Source: Ectopseudomonas chengduensis (GTDB taxonomy: Bacteria > Pseudomonadota > Gammaproteobacteria > Pseudomonadales > Pseudomonadaceae). From it: 48,489 nucleotides of DNA. This document shows positions 26,154 to 35,359 of this stretch, piece by piece. Positions within the stretch are counted from its first letter, which is position 1. Each line of letters opens with the position of its first letter. The notes beneath the pieces were generated by a model. It searched no databases. It saw nothing but the letters and a program-made list of their open reading frames with translations, and was not told the DNA's origin. The stretch covers positions 1-48,489 of the forward strand of contig NZ_JACFYZ010000020.1 in assembly GCF_015712065.1 (NCBI RefSeq), read 5' to 3'. The translations under genes were made by a program, and so were the position numbers.

Positions 26154-28457
26154 ATGGCCCTGTCCCATTCCCTCGGTTTCCCGCGCATCGGCCGCGACCG
26201 CGAACTGAAGAAAGCCCTCGAGGCCCACTGGAAAGGTGAGCTGGACGAAGCCGGCCTGCGCACCGTTGGCCGGCGTCTGCGCGCCGAGCACTGGCAACTG
26301 CAGAAGGATGCCGGTATCGACCTGCTGCCGGTGGGCGACTTCGCCTGGTACGACCAGGTACTCGGTCATTCGCTGGCCTTCGGCGTGATTCCCGAGCGCT
26401 TTCGCCCGGCCGCCGGCAAGCCGACGCTGGAGACCCTGTTCGCCATGGCCCGTGGGGCCGTTGCACACAACAGCAGTGGCACTTGCTGTGGTGGTGCCCA
26501 CGCCCAGGAAATGACCAAGTGGTTCGACACCAACTACCACTACCTGGTGCCGGAATTCAGCGCGGATCAACAGTTCGCCCTGAGCTGGGAGCAGCTGTTC
26601 GAGGAAGTGGCTGAGGCGCATGCCCTCGGTCACAACGTCAAGCCGGTGCTGATCGGCCCGCTGACCTACCTGTGGCTGGGCAAGGCCAAGGGCGCTGATT
26701 TCGACAAGCTGGAACTGCTCGAGCGTCTGCTGCCGGTCTATGGCGAGATTCTCCAACGTCTGGCCGCGCAGGGCGTGGAGTGGGTGCAGATCGACGAGCC
26801 GATTCTGGTGCTCGACCTGCCGCAGGCGTGGAAGAACGCCTTCGAGCGCGCCTACAACCTGATCCAGCGCGAACCCTGCAAGAAGCTGATCGCCACCTAT
26901 TTCGGCGGCATGGAAGACAACCTCGGCCTGGCTGCCAACCTGCCGGTGGACGGTCTGCATATCGACCTGGTGCGTGCGCCGGAGCAGTACCCGACCATTC
27001 TCGATCGGCTGCCTGCTTATAAAGTGTTGTCGCTGGGCGTGGTCAACGGGCGCAACGTCTGGCGCTGCGATCTGGAGAAGGTACTCGAGGTGCTGCGTCA
27101 CGCTCACGAACGCCTGGGCGAGCGGTTGTGGGTGGCGCCGTCCTGCTCGCTGTTGCACAGCCCGGTGGACCTGGCTCGTGAAGACCAGCTCGATGCCGAG
27201 CTGAAAGACTGGCTGGCCTTTGCCGTGCAGAAATGCCAGGAGGTCGCGTTGCTCGGTAAGGCCCTGGAGGCGCCGGAAGACGCCTCTGTGCAAGCCGCTT
27301 TGCAAGCGAGCCGCTCAGTACAGGCCGCTCGCGCAGCTTCAAAACGTATTCACAAGCCTGAGGTACAGGCGCGCCTGGCGGCGATTCGTCCGCGTCATGC
27401 CCAGCGCCAGTCGCCGTTCGCCGAGCGCATCGAACAGCAGCGTGAGTGCCTGCAACTGCCATTGTTGCCGACCACCACCATCGGCTCCTTCCCGCAGACC
27501 TCGGCGATTCGCCTGGCGCGACAGTCGTTCAAGCAGGGCAAGCTCAGCGCGGCCGAGTACACCGAGGCCATGCACAGCGAAATTCGCCATGCGGTGCAGG
27601 TGCAGGATCGTCTGGGCCTGGACGTGCTGGTGCATGGCGAGGCCGAGCGCAATGACATGGTCGAGTACTTCGCCGAGCAACTCGATGGTTATGCATTCAC
27701 CCGCTTCGGCTGGGTGCAGAGCTACGGCTCACGTTGCGTCAAACCGGCGGTAATAGTCGGTGATCTGAGCCGCCCGCAGGCCATGACCGTGGAGTGGATC
27801 ACTTACGCCCAGGGCCTGACCGACAAGGTCATGAAGGGCATGCTGACCGGCCCGGTGACCATGCTGATGTGGTCCTTCCCGCGTGAGGACGTGTCCCGCG
27901 AAGTGCAGGCGCGGCAACTGGCGCTGGCGATTCGTGACGAGGTGGTGGAGCTGGAGGCAGCCGGCATCAAGATCATCCAGATCGACGAGGCGGCGTTTCG
28001 CGAAGGGCTGCCGTTACGCCAGGCCGCCTGGCAGCACTACCTGGACTGGGCCACCGAGGCCTTCCGTCTGACTGCCAGCGGCGTGCGTGACGAAACCCAG
28101 ATCCACACCCACATGTGCTACAGCGAATTCAACGATGTGATCGAGTCCATTGCGGCGATGGATGCCGACGTGATCACCATCGAGACGTCGCGTTCGGATA
28201 TGGAGCTGTTGGCAGCGTTCGAGAAGTTCGCGTACCCGAACGACATCGGCCCCGGGGTGTATGACATCCACTCGCCGCGTGTGCCTGACAGCGCCGAGAT
28301 GGCCGGGCTGTTGCGTAAGGCGGCACGGCGCATCCCGCTCGAGCGCCTGTGGGTCAACCCCGATTGCGGCCTGAAAACCCGCGCCTGGCCGGAAACCGAG
28401 GCAGCGCTGGTGAACATGGTGGCCGCAGCCAGGCAGTTGCGTGTCGAGCTGGCCTGA
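26154..28457 (+). CDS. metE: cobalamin-independent methionine synthase MetE
   Basis: A 767-residue enzyme that transfers the methyl of methyl-tetrahydrofolate (triglutamate) to homocysteine. The zinc ligands are His653 and Cys655 (HTHMCY) and Cys738 (NPDCGLKTR), matching E. coli MetE in spacing. An N-terminal pseudo-duplicate barrel begins MALSHSLGFPRIG, the usual start, with GGAG 9 nt upstream of ATG 26154. An earlier in-frame ATG at 26085 lies in the regulatory region and is rejected. MetR-activated expression is expected. Confidence 0.97.
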   Translation: MALSHSLGFPRIGRDRELKKALEAHWKGELDEAGLRTVGRRLRAEHWQLQKDAGIDLLPVGDFAWYDQVLGHSLAFGVIPERFRPAAGKPTLETLFAMARGAVAHNSSGTCCGGAHAQEMTKWFDTNYHYLVPEFSADQQFALSWEQLFEEVAEAHALGHNVKPVLIGPLTYLWLGKAKGADFDKLELLERLLPVYGEILQRLAAQGVEWVQIDEPILVLDLPQAWKNAFERAYNLIQREPCKKLIATYFGGMEDNLGLAANLPVDGLHIDLVRAPEQYPTILDRLPAYKVLSLGVVNGRNVWRCDLEKVLEVLRHAHERLGERLWVAPSCSLLHSPVDLAREDQLDAELKDWLAFAVQKCQEVALLGKALEAPEDASVQAALQASRSVQAARAASKRIHKPEVQARLAAIRPRHAQRQSPFAERIEQQRECLQLPLLPTTTIGSFPQTSAIRLARQSFKQGKLSAAEYTEAMHSEIRHAVQVQDRLGLDVLVHGEAERNDMVEYFAEQLDGYAFTRFGWVQSYGSRCVKPAVIVGDLSRPQAMTVEWITYAQGLTDKVMKGMLTGPVTMLMWSFPREDVSREVQARQLALAIRDEVVELEAAGIKIIQIDEAAFREGLPLRQAAWQHYLDWATEAFRLTASGVRDETQIHTHMCYSEFNDVIESIAAMDADVITIETSRSDMELLAAFEKFAYPNDIGPGVYDIHSPRVPDSAEMAGLLRKAARRIPLERLWVNPDCGLKTRAWPETEAALVNMVAAARQLRVELA

Positions 28458-28470
28458 TTGCCCGGCAGTG

Positions 28471-28519
28471 GTCGCGGCTGAAGCCCCTCCTACAGATAGG
28501 TAGGAGGGGCGTTCGCGAC
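28471..28519. repeat. REP hairpin after metE
   Basis: A perfect 11-bp stem GCCCCTCCTAC/GTAGGAGGGGC with loop AGATAG (28483-28510), extended by outer arms GTCGCG/CGCGAC. This is a typical Pseudomonas REP unit and may also act as the metE 3' end. Confidence 0.75.
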
Positions 28520-28658
28520 GCTCTGGATCGTACCTCTGGTCACCACCCGGGCAACCGTTCGTCCCCCTTCATCAAACTGTCACGCTTGTGTGGCAGCGCC
28601 ATCGAACGACTTTCATCAGACTCGCGTTTCAGTGGGGTTCTGCGTTTCTGGTGTTTCC

Positions 28659-29648
28659 ATGCGTGCATTAATTTTCCTGGCCGCTTTGCTGTGCGGCCTG
28701 CCGTCTTTTGCGGCCAATCGTTGCGACCTGTCCGAGCCGACCCGTTATGCGGATGTCGGTGAGGTGCGTCTGGCTTATCAAAGTATCGGCAGCGAGCGCG
28801 ACCCGGCGCTGCTGCTGGTGATGGGGCTGGGCGGACAGTTGATCCACTGGCCTGACGAGGTGGTCGAGCGCCTGTGTCAGCAGGGTTTTCGCGTCGTGCG
28901 CTTCGACAATCGTGACGTGGGGCTGAGCACCTGGCGGCGACCAGCGCCAAGCATCAACCTGCCGTATGAAGTGCTGCGCTATCGCCTGGGGCTGTCGCTC
29001 GGTGCGCCTTATCACCTGCGTGACATGGCCGGCGATGCCCTGGGCTTGATGGACCGTCTGGGTGTCGACAACTTCCATGTACTGGGCGCGAGCATGGGCG
29101 GCATGATCGCCCAGCATCTGGCCGATCTGGCGCCGCAGCGCGTTCTCAGTCTGACGCTGGTGATGACCAGCTCGAGTGCTCAAGGGTTGCCTGCACCCAG
29201 CGATGCGCTGGTGGCGCTGCTGGCAAGGCGCGAGGCAGTGAGTCGCGAGGCTGCGCTGCAACAGCAGGCAGATTTGCTCGCGGCCCTCGGTAGCCCGACG
29301 GTGCATGATGATCGTGCTTTGCTCCTGCATCAGGCCGAACAGGCTTATGACCGCGCCTTCAATCCCGAAGGGGTACAGCGTCAGTTGCTGGCGATTCTTG
29401 CCGAGTCGAGTCGGGTCGAGCTGCTCAATCGTCTGCAAGTACCGACGCTGGTGGTGCACGGTACGGCCGATCCGTTACTGCCGGTGATGCATGGCGTACA
29501 CGTGGCGGCGCATATCAAGGGTGCAGAGCTCAAGTTGATTCCAGGCCTGGCGCATCGCTTTCAGGATGCCTTCAAGGAGCCTCTGCTGGCCGCGGTGTTG
29601 CCGCATCTCGCAGCGCATCGGGGCGACTTGGGCTTGGCGCGTCTATAA
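28659..29648 (+). CDS. secreted alpha/beta hydrolase
   Basis: A 329-residue protein with a signal peptide (MRALIFLAALLCGLPSFAA), so periplasmic or exported. The alpha/beta-hydrolase triad is complete: nucleophile Ser145 in GASMGG, Asp271 in GTADPL and His299 in LAHRF. Oxyanion motif VMGLGG is near residue 53. Close relatives are annotated as esterases or haloperoxidase-like hydrolases; substrate unknown. The start at ATG 28659 is chosen for its signal peptide. It ends 10 nt from the convergent DUF6316 gene. Confidence 0.85.
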   Translation: MRALIFLAALLCGLPSFAANRCDLSEPTRYADVGEVRLAYQSIGSERDPALLLVMGLGGQLIHWPDEVVERLCQQGFRVVRFDNRDVGLSTWRRPAPSINLPYEVLRYRLGLSLGAPYHLRDMAGDALGLMDRLGVDNFHVLGASMGGMIAQHLADLAPQRVLSLTLVMTSSSAQGLPAPSDALVALLARREAVSREAALQQQADLLAALGSPTVHDDRALLLHQAEQAYDRAFNPEGVQRQLLAILAESSRVELLNRLQVPTLVVHGTADPLLPVMHGVHVAAHIKGAELKLIPGLAHRFQDAFKEPLLAAVLPHLAAHRGDLGLARL

Positions 29649-29658
29649 GGGCGAGCGC

Positions 29659-29919
29659 TCACAGCTCCTGATTGTGCTTGATCGCTTCGCGGCGCTGCAG
29701 ATTGTCGATGTGCTCGCTGCTGTGGCGTAGCAGTTTGTCGGCCATGGTCATGCGCTCGATATAGCGCGTGATGCTCTGCTCGGCGTCATGGCGGGAGATA
29801 AAGGGGCCTTCCAGCGTGCCTTCGCGAGTGGCGAAGAAGTATTGGCCGTTGACGGCGCTCAGGCGTGAACTGCGGTAATGCGTGCCCGGTTGGGGGTCGA
29901 TATCGCGTTGGCCGAACAT
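29659..29919 (-). CDS. DUF6316-like small protein
   Basis: An 86-residue protein starting MFGQRDIDPQPG, with GGAG 8 nt before ATG 29919. The core YFATREGTLEGPFISRHDAE followed by TRYIERM resembles the conserved Pseudomonas DUF6316 family, whose function is unknown. No signal peptide or membrane segment. Convergent with the hydrolase gene. Confidence 0.7.
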   Translation of the reverse strand: MFGQRDIDPQPGTHYRSSRLSAVNGQYFFATREGTLEGPFISRHDAEQSITRYIERMTMADKLLRHSSEHIDNLQRREAIKHNQEL

Positions 29920-30197
29920 GGTGAGAGCTCCATCTGCAGGTTCTGGATAATCTGAGTCTACTGTGGTCAATGCGACATGCTTGGCAAAACGACAGATGGT
30001 AGATTTTGGCTGCCTGTTAGCGTCTTTTGGCGGATTTTATGGATTATTGGCGCCGGTCGGCTGGCGTCCTGCGGGTGCTGAGCAGTACAGTTTCGCTCGG
30101 CAACCGGGCTGAACTGTCGCTGTGTAGGTGTGCATGCCTCTCCTAAAATGCTCTGCTGCGGTCGACATGCTCTGTTGGCCGCCTGCCAGAGGTTGCC

Positions 30198-31148
30198 ATG
30201 CACATTTCTTCCGGCCGTTGGATGTACGGCCTGCTGCTCGCCCTGATCACCTCCGTGCTCTGGGGCATCCTGCCAATCAAGCTGAAAGAAGTCCTGCAGG
30301 TGATGGACCCGGTAACGGTCACTTGGTATCGCCTGGCCGTGGCCGGTTCTCTGCTATTTGCCTATCTCGCTGCGAGTCGCCGATTACCGCGTTTTCGGCC
30401 GCTGGGACGCAAGGGTGGTTGGCTGCTGGCGTTGGCCATCGGCGGACTGACGGCCAACTACGTGCTGTATCTGGTGGGGCTCAACCTGCTCAGCCCCGGG
30501 ACCACGCAACTGGTGATCCAGGTGGCGCCGATACTCTTGCTGATCAGCAGCCTGTTCGTCTTTCGCGAGCGCTTCAGCCTGGGCCAGGCGCTTGGCCTGA
30601 TGGTCATGCTGCTGGGCTTCGGGCTGTTCTTCAACCAGCGCCTGGGTGAGCTGCTGACCTCGCTGACCGCCTATACCACCGGGGTGCTGACCGTGCTGGC
30701 GGCAGCCTTCGTCTGGACCTTCTACGGCCTGGCGCAGAAGCAGTTGCTGACCTCGTGGAATTCGGTGCAGGTGATGATGGTCATCTACCTGGCTTGCGCG
30801 CTGCTGCTGACACCTTGGGCGCAGCCAATGCAGGTACTGGAGTTGAGCGCGCTGCAGGGCTGGCTGTTGCTGGCCTGCTGCCTGAACACCCTGGTCGCCT
30901 ACGGCGCGTTCGCCGAGGCACTGGCGCATTGGGAAGCCTCGCGGGTCAGCGCGACCCTGGCGCTGACACCGCTGGTGACCTTCGTCTCCGTGGCCCTGGC
31001 CTCGACCTGGTGGCCGGACCACGTGCTGCCTGAGCAGGTCAACTGGATCGCCTACGCCGGCGCTGTGGTGGTGGTGCTGGGCTCGGCGCTCACCGCGCTC
31101 GGCCCATCGTTGCTGGCCGCTTGGCGGGCGCGCAGGGCAGGGCGTTAA
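30198..31148 (+). CDS. EamA/DMT-family permease
   Basis: A 316-residue protein of ten predicted membrane helices made of two EamA repeats, as in drug/metabolite exporters such as RarD/YdcZ-type permeases. It begins MHISSGRWMYGLLLALI, with AGAGG 7 nt upstream of ATG 30198. Substrate is unknown; this family often exports amino acids or related metabolites. Its last 4 nt overlap the convergent Lrp gene, so the permease and regulator may be functionally paired. The 278-bp gap before it, shared with the divergent DUF6316 gene, shows no clear site. Confidence 0.85.
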   Translation: MHISSGRWMYGLLLALITSVLWGILPIKLKEVLQVMDPVTVTWYRLAVAGSLLFAYLAASRRLPRFRPLGRKGGWLLALAIGGLTANYVLYLVGLNLLSPGTTQLVIQVAPILLLISSLFVFRERFSLGQALGLMVMLLGFGLFFNQRLGELLTSLTAYTTGVLTVLAAAFVWTFYGLAQKQLLTSWNSVQVMMVIYLACALLLTPWAQPMQVLELSALQGWLLLACCLNTLVAYGAFAEALAHWEASRVSATLALTPLVTFVSVALASTWWPDHVLPEQVNWIAYAGAVVVVLGSALTALGPSLLAAWRARRAGR

Positions 31149-31612
31149 TCCAGCGGCAGCTCGGTGGTGCGCTTGACCTCGCTCATGGCGATATGTGAGT
31201 GCGCCTCGTGCACATGCGGGCGCTGCAGCAGGTGGTCGCGCAGGAAGCGCTCGTAATCGGCGATGTCCTTGGCCACCACCTTGAGCAGGTAGTCCGAGCC
31301 GCCGGCCATGCTGTAGCACTCCAGCACCTGCGGGTAGCCGACCACGGCCCGCTCGAACTCATCCAGATTGCCGCGCCCGTGGGCCGACAGCTTGATGTCG
31401 ACGAACACCGTGATACCGAAGCCCAGACGCTTGTGGTTGAGCAGGGCGACCTTGCGCTCGATCAGCCCGTCTTCCTGCATACGATGAATACGCCGCCAGC
31501 AGGGGGATTGCGACAGCTCGACTTTCTCGGCCACCTCGGCGGCAGAGAGGTCGGCATTGTGCTGCAGCAGGCGGAGAATCCGCCGGTCGATGGGGCTGAG
31601 CTTGTCCTGCAT
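31145..31612 (-). CDS. Lrp/AsnC-family regulator
   Basis: A 155-residue feast/famine regulator. N-terminal HTH (AEVAEKVELSQSPCWRRIHR, about 24-43), then the RAM ligand domain with GGSDYLLKVVAKD (about 103-115). Start ATG 31612 chosen over an upstream TTG at 31624. It is divergent from the keto-acid oxidoreductase gene, so a role like BkdR, sensing an amino acid and inducing its catabolism, is likely. A GCGAAG/CTTCGC inverted repeat (31651-31668) in the shared promoter region is a possible site. Confidence 0.9.
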   Translation of the reverse strand: MQDKLSPIDRRILRLLQHNADLSAAEVAEKVELSQSPCWRRIHRMQEDGLIERKVALLNHKRLGFGITVFVDIKLSAHGRGNLDEFERAVVGYPQVLECYSMAGGSDYLLKVVAKDIADYERFLRDHLLQRPHVHEAHSHIAMSEVKRTTELPLD

Positions 31613-31810
31613 GATTGTTTCCAATTTATTGTGATTGTTGGAAGGATCATGCGAAGTATCGCCTTCGCTACTCGAAAATAGAAAGAAAAAAGCGGAACCC
31701 TCCAGTCATGCTTTAGGCAAATCCGTCGCAGTGATCCTGCGGCAGGACTCAACGGAGCGTGTCTACCGTCGCGCTCCCTGTGCTCGCCATAACAATAAAA
31801 GGAGCGCTCC

Positions 31811-34800
31811 ATGTCACTGGCCGAAATCCGCCTGGATGACAAATACCGCCTCGCTACCGGTCACCTCTACCTGACCGGCACCCAGGCGCTGACCCGCCTG
31901 CCCATGCTGCAGAAGCAGCGTGACGCCGCCTTCGGACTCAATACCGCCTGCTTCATCTCCGGCTATCGCGGCTCGCCCCTGGGCGGCCTGGACAAGAGCC
32001 TGTGGGACGCGCGCGAGTACCTCAAGGAAAACCACATCCACTTCCAGCCCGGCGTCAACGAGGAGCTGGGCGCGACGGCGGTGTGGGGCAGCCAGCAGGC
32101 CAACCTGTTTCCTGGGGCGCGCTACGACGGCGTGTTCGCCATGTGGTACGGCAAGGGCCCGGGCGTCGATCGCAGTGGCGACGTGTTCAAGCACGGCAAC
32201 TCGGCCGGTGTTTCCAAGCATGGCGGCGTGCTGCTGCTGGCCGGCGACGATCATGGCTGCAAGTCCTCGACCATCGCCCACCAGAGCGAGCATGCGTTCA
32301 TCGCCGCGTCGATCCCGGTGCTCAACCCTGCCAACGTCCAGGAAGTGCTGGACTACGGCATCATCGGCTGGGAGCTGTCGCGCTACAGCGGCTGCTGGGT
32401 GGCGCTGAAGACCATCGCCGAGAACGTCGACTCCTCGGCCGTGGTGGACGTGGACCCGCTGCGTATCCAGGTGAAGATTCCCGAGGATTTCCAACTGCCG
32501 GAAGACGGCGTGCACATCCGCTGGCCCGATCCGCCCCTGGCGCAGGAAAAACGCCTCAACGTCTACAAGATCTACGCCGCGCGCGCCTTCGCCCTGGCCA
32601 ACAACCTCAACCAGGTCAAGCTCGATTCGCCCAACCCGCGTCTGGGCATCATCACCACCGGCAAGTCCTACCTCGACGTGCGCCAGGCCCTGGATGACCT
32701 CGGCCTGGACGAAGCGCTGTGCGCCAAGGTTGGCTTGCGCGTGCTCAAGGTCGGCATGAGCTGGCCGCTGGAGCCGGTGTCGGTGCACCAGTTCGCCGAA
32801 GGCCTGGACGAAATTCTGGTGGTGGAAGAGAAACGCAGCATCATCGAAGACCAGCTGACCGGTCAGCTCTACAACTGGCCGGTGGGCAAGCGTCCGCGCG
32901 TGGTCGGCGAGTTCGACGAGCAGGGCAATTCTCTGTTGCCGAACCTGGGCGAACTGACTCCGGCGATGATCGCCCGGGTGATCGCCAAGCGCCTGGCGCC
33001 GATCTACAGCAGCCCGACCATCGAAGAGCGCCTGGCCTTTCTCGATGCCAAGGAAAAGGCCTTGGCCGCGCCCAAGCACAAGACCGTGCGCACCCCGCAT
33101 TTCTGCTCCGGCTGCCCGCACAACAGCTCGACCAAGGTGCCGGAAGGCAGTCGCGCTCTCGGCGGCATCGGCTGCCACTACATGACCCAGTGGATGGACC
33201 GCAGCACCGACACCTTCACCCAGATGGGCGGCGAGGGCGCGACCTGGATCGGCCAGGCGCCGTTCACCGACACGCCGCACGTGTTCCAGAACCTCGGCGA
33301 CGGCACCTACTTCCACTCCGGCCATCTGGCCCTGCGCGCGGCCGTGGCCGCCGGGGTCAACATCACCTACAAGATTCTCTACAACGATGCTGTGGCCATG
33401 ACTGGCGGCCAGCCCATCGATGGCGAGTTGCGTATCGACCAGCTCAGCCAGCAGGTGCATGCCGAGGGCGTCAAGCGCATCGCCCTGGTCAGTGACGAGC
33501 CGGACAAGTACCCGACCCGCGCCACCTTCGCGCCGGGTGTGACTTTCCATCACCGTCGCGAGCTGGACGCCGTGCAGCGGGAGTTGCGTGAAGTCAAAGG
33601 TTGCTCGGTGATCCTCTACGACCAGACCTGCGCCACCGAGAAACGCCGTCGGCGCAAGCGCGGCAAGCTGGTCGACCCGGCCAAGCGCGCCTTCATCAAC
33701 CCGGCGGTGTGCGAGGGTTGTGGTGATTGCAGCGTCAAATCCAACTGCCTGTCGGTACTGCCGCTGGAAACCGAACTGGGGCGCAAGCGCGAGATCGACC
33801 AGAGTGCCTGCAACAAGGACTTCAGCTGCCTGGAAGGCTTCTGCCCGAGCTTCGTCACCGTCCACGGTGGCAGCCTGCGCAAGCCCGAGGCCGTTGGCCT
33901 GAGCGCGCTGTTCATCGCCTTGCCGGAGCCGAAGCAACCAGCCCTGAGTCGGCCCTGGAACATCCTCCTGCCTGGCGTCGGCGGTAGCGGTGTGACCACC
34001 GTCGGTGCGCTGCTGGGCATGGCTGCGCATATCGAAGGCAAGGGCTGCACCGTGCTCGACCAGGCCGGCCTGGCGCAGAAGTTCGGCCCGGTGATCACCC
34101 ATATCCGTATCGCCGCGCAGCAGAGCGACATCTACGCCGTGCGTATTGCCGCCGGGGAAACCGACCTGCTGCTGGGCTGCGACCTTGTGGTGTCGTCCAG
34201 TGAAGAGGCTCTGGCCAAGCTCAACGACAAGATTGCCCATGCGGTGATCAACAGCCATGAAGCGGCCACTGCCGAGTTCACTCGCAACCCGGACGCCCAG
34301 GTGCCCGGCGCTGCCATGCGCGAGGCGATCAGCGAGGCGGTGGGCGAGGGCAAGACCCGCTTTGTCGACGCTACCCGCCTGGCCACTCGCCTGCTCGGTG
34401 ACAGCATCGCCACCAACCTGTTCATGCTCGGCTATGCATACCAAAAGGGACTGGTGCCGGTATCGGCTGAGGCGATCAACAAGGCCATCGAACTCAACGG
34501 CGTGGCTATCGAGCTAAACCAGCAGGCCTTCCTCTGGGGCCGTCGTGCTGCGCATGACCTGGCTGCGGTGGAAAAACTCGCCGCGCCCAAGGTGGTCGAA
34601 GCGCCGCATTGCAGCACCCTGGAGGAGATCATATCCGACCGTGTGCAGCGTCTGACCGCCTACCAGAACGCGGCCTATGCCGAACGCTACCGTGAGCTGG
34701 TCGAGCGTGTGCGCAAGGTCGACACCGATGCGCAGCAGCGCCTGAGCAAGGCCGTGGCCCGCTACTACTTCAAACTCCTGGCCTACAAGGACGAGTACGA

Positions 34801-35278
34801 AGTGGCGCGGCTGTACAGCGATTCGACCTTCCGCAAGCAACTCGAAGCCCAGTTCGAAGGTGACTACCGGCTGCAGTTCCACCTGGCGCCGAGCTGGCTG
34901 AGCAAGCCCGATGCGGTGACTGGTGAGCCGCGCAAGCGCAGCTTCGGTCCCTGGATGCTCAAGGCCTTCGGCGTACTGGCGCGCTTCAAGTTCCTGCGTG
35001 GCAGCGCCCTCGATCCGTTTGGCCACAGTGCCGAACGTCGCCTGGAACGCGAGCTGATCGAGGAGTACGAAGCCAACGTGGTCTACCTGCTGGGCGAGCT
35101 CAATGGTGGCAACTACCGCACGGCGGTGGCACTGGCCGAGATTCCCGAGCAGATCCGCGGTTATGGCCACGTCAAGGAAGCGGCACTGGCCAAGGCGCGC
35201 GAGCAGGCGACGCAGCTCAAGGCACGCCTGACCGTCAGCGAGATCGCCGCTGTGCAGCTGTTCGAACCGGCTGCCTGA
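31811..35278 (+). CDS. fused indolepyruvate ferredoxin oxidoreductase
   Basis: A 1155-residue single-chain IorA-IorB type enzyme that oxidatively decarboxylates aryl or branched 2-keto acids to acyl-CoA with ferredoxin. The N-terminal pyrimidine-binding domain has GYRGSPLGGLD (about 47-57). The TPP domain has SGCPHNSS and GGEGATWIGQ (about 435-485). Cysteine clusters for Fe-S begin near residue 634 (CEGCGDCSVKSNC, then FSCLEGFCP). The gamma-type domain begins near 718 (PGVGGSGVTTVGALL), and a long C-terminal extension follows. GGAG precedes ATG 31811. The Leu/Phe/Val dehydrogenase next door would supply its keto acids. Confidence 0.93.
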   Translation: MSLAEIRLDDKYRLATGHLYLTGTQALTRLPMLQKQRDAAFGLNTACFISGYRGSPLGGLDKSLWDAREYLKENHIHFQPGVNEELGATAVWGSQQANLFPGARYDGVFAMWYGKGPGVDRSGDVFKHGNSAGVSKHGGVLLLAGDDHGCKSSTIAHQSEHAFIAASIPVLNPANVQEVLDYGIIGWELSRYSGCWVALKTIAENVDSSAVVDVDPLRIQVKIPEDFQLPEDGVHIRWPDPPLAQEKRLNVYKIYAARAFALANNLNQVKLDSPNPRLGIITTGKSYLDVRQALDDLGLDEALCAKVGLRVLKVGMSWPLEPVSVHQFAEGLDEILVVEEKRSIIEDQLTGQLYNWPVGKRPRVVGEFDEQGNSLLPNLGELTPAMIARVIAKRLAPIYSSPTIEERLAFLDAKEKALAAPKHKTVRTPHFCSGCPHNSSTKVPEGSRALGGIGCHYMTQWMDRSTDTFTQMGGEGATWIGQAPFTDTPHVFQNLGDGTYFHSGHLALRAAVAAGVNITYKILYNDAVAMTGGQPIDGELRIDQLSQQVHAEGVKRIALVSDEPDKYPTRATFAPGVTFHHRRELDAVQRELREVKGCSVILYDQTCATEKRRRRKRGKLVDPAKRAFINPAVCEGCGDCSVKSNCLSVLPLETELGRKREIDQSACNKDFSCLEGFCPSFVTVHGGSLRKPEAVGLSALFIALPEPKQPALSRPWNILLPGVGGSGVTTVGALLGMAAHIEGKGCTVLDQAGLAQKFGPVITHIRIAAQQSDIYAVRIAAGETDLLLGCDLVVSSSEEALAKLNDKIAHAVINSHEAATAEFTRNPDAQVPGAAMREAISEAVGEGKTRFVDATRLATRLLGDSIATNLFMLGYAYQKGLVPVSAEAINKAIELNGVAIELNQQAFLWGRRAAHDLAAVEKLAAPKVVEAPHCSTLEEIISDRVQRLTAYQNAAYAERYRELVERVRKVDTDAQQRLSKAVARYYFKLLAYKDEYEVARLYSDSTFRKQLEAQFEGDYRLQFHLAPSWLSKPDAVTGEPRKRSFGPWMLKAFGVLARFKFLRGSALDPFGHSAERRLERELIEEYEANVVYLLGELNGGNYRTAVALAEIPEQIRGYGHVKEAALAKAREQATQLKARLTVSEIAAVQLFEPAA

Positions 35279-35302
35279 ACCTCAAACCCATCCCCTTTGC
35301 CA

Positions 35303-35335
35303 CCCTCTCCCGTGCGGGAGAGGGGCGGCTTTTTA
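35303..35335 (+). terminator. intrinsic terminator after the oxidoreductase
   Basis: Stem CCCTCTCCC/GGGAGAGGG with a 4-nt loop, then GCGGCTTTTT. It ends 24 bp before the dehydrogenase start, so that gene is reached by read-through or from its own promoter. Confidence 0.75.
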
Positions 35336-35359
35336 CGACCAGATAACCGAGGTAACCCG

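Noticed and set aside
31814..34444. 876-codon minus-strand frame opposite the oxidoreductase
   Set aside because: Antisense shadow of a clearly functional gene with all family motifs.
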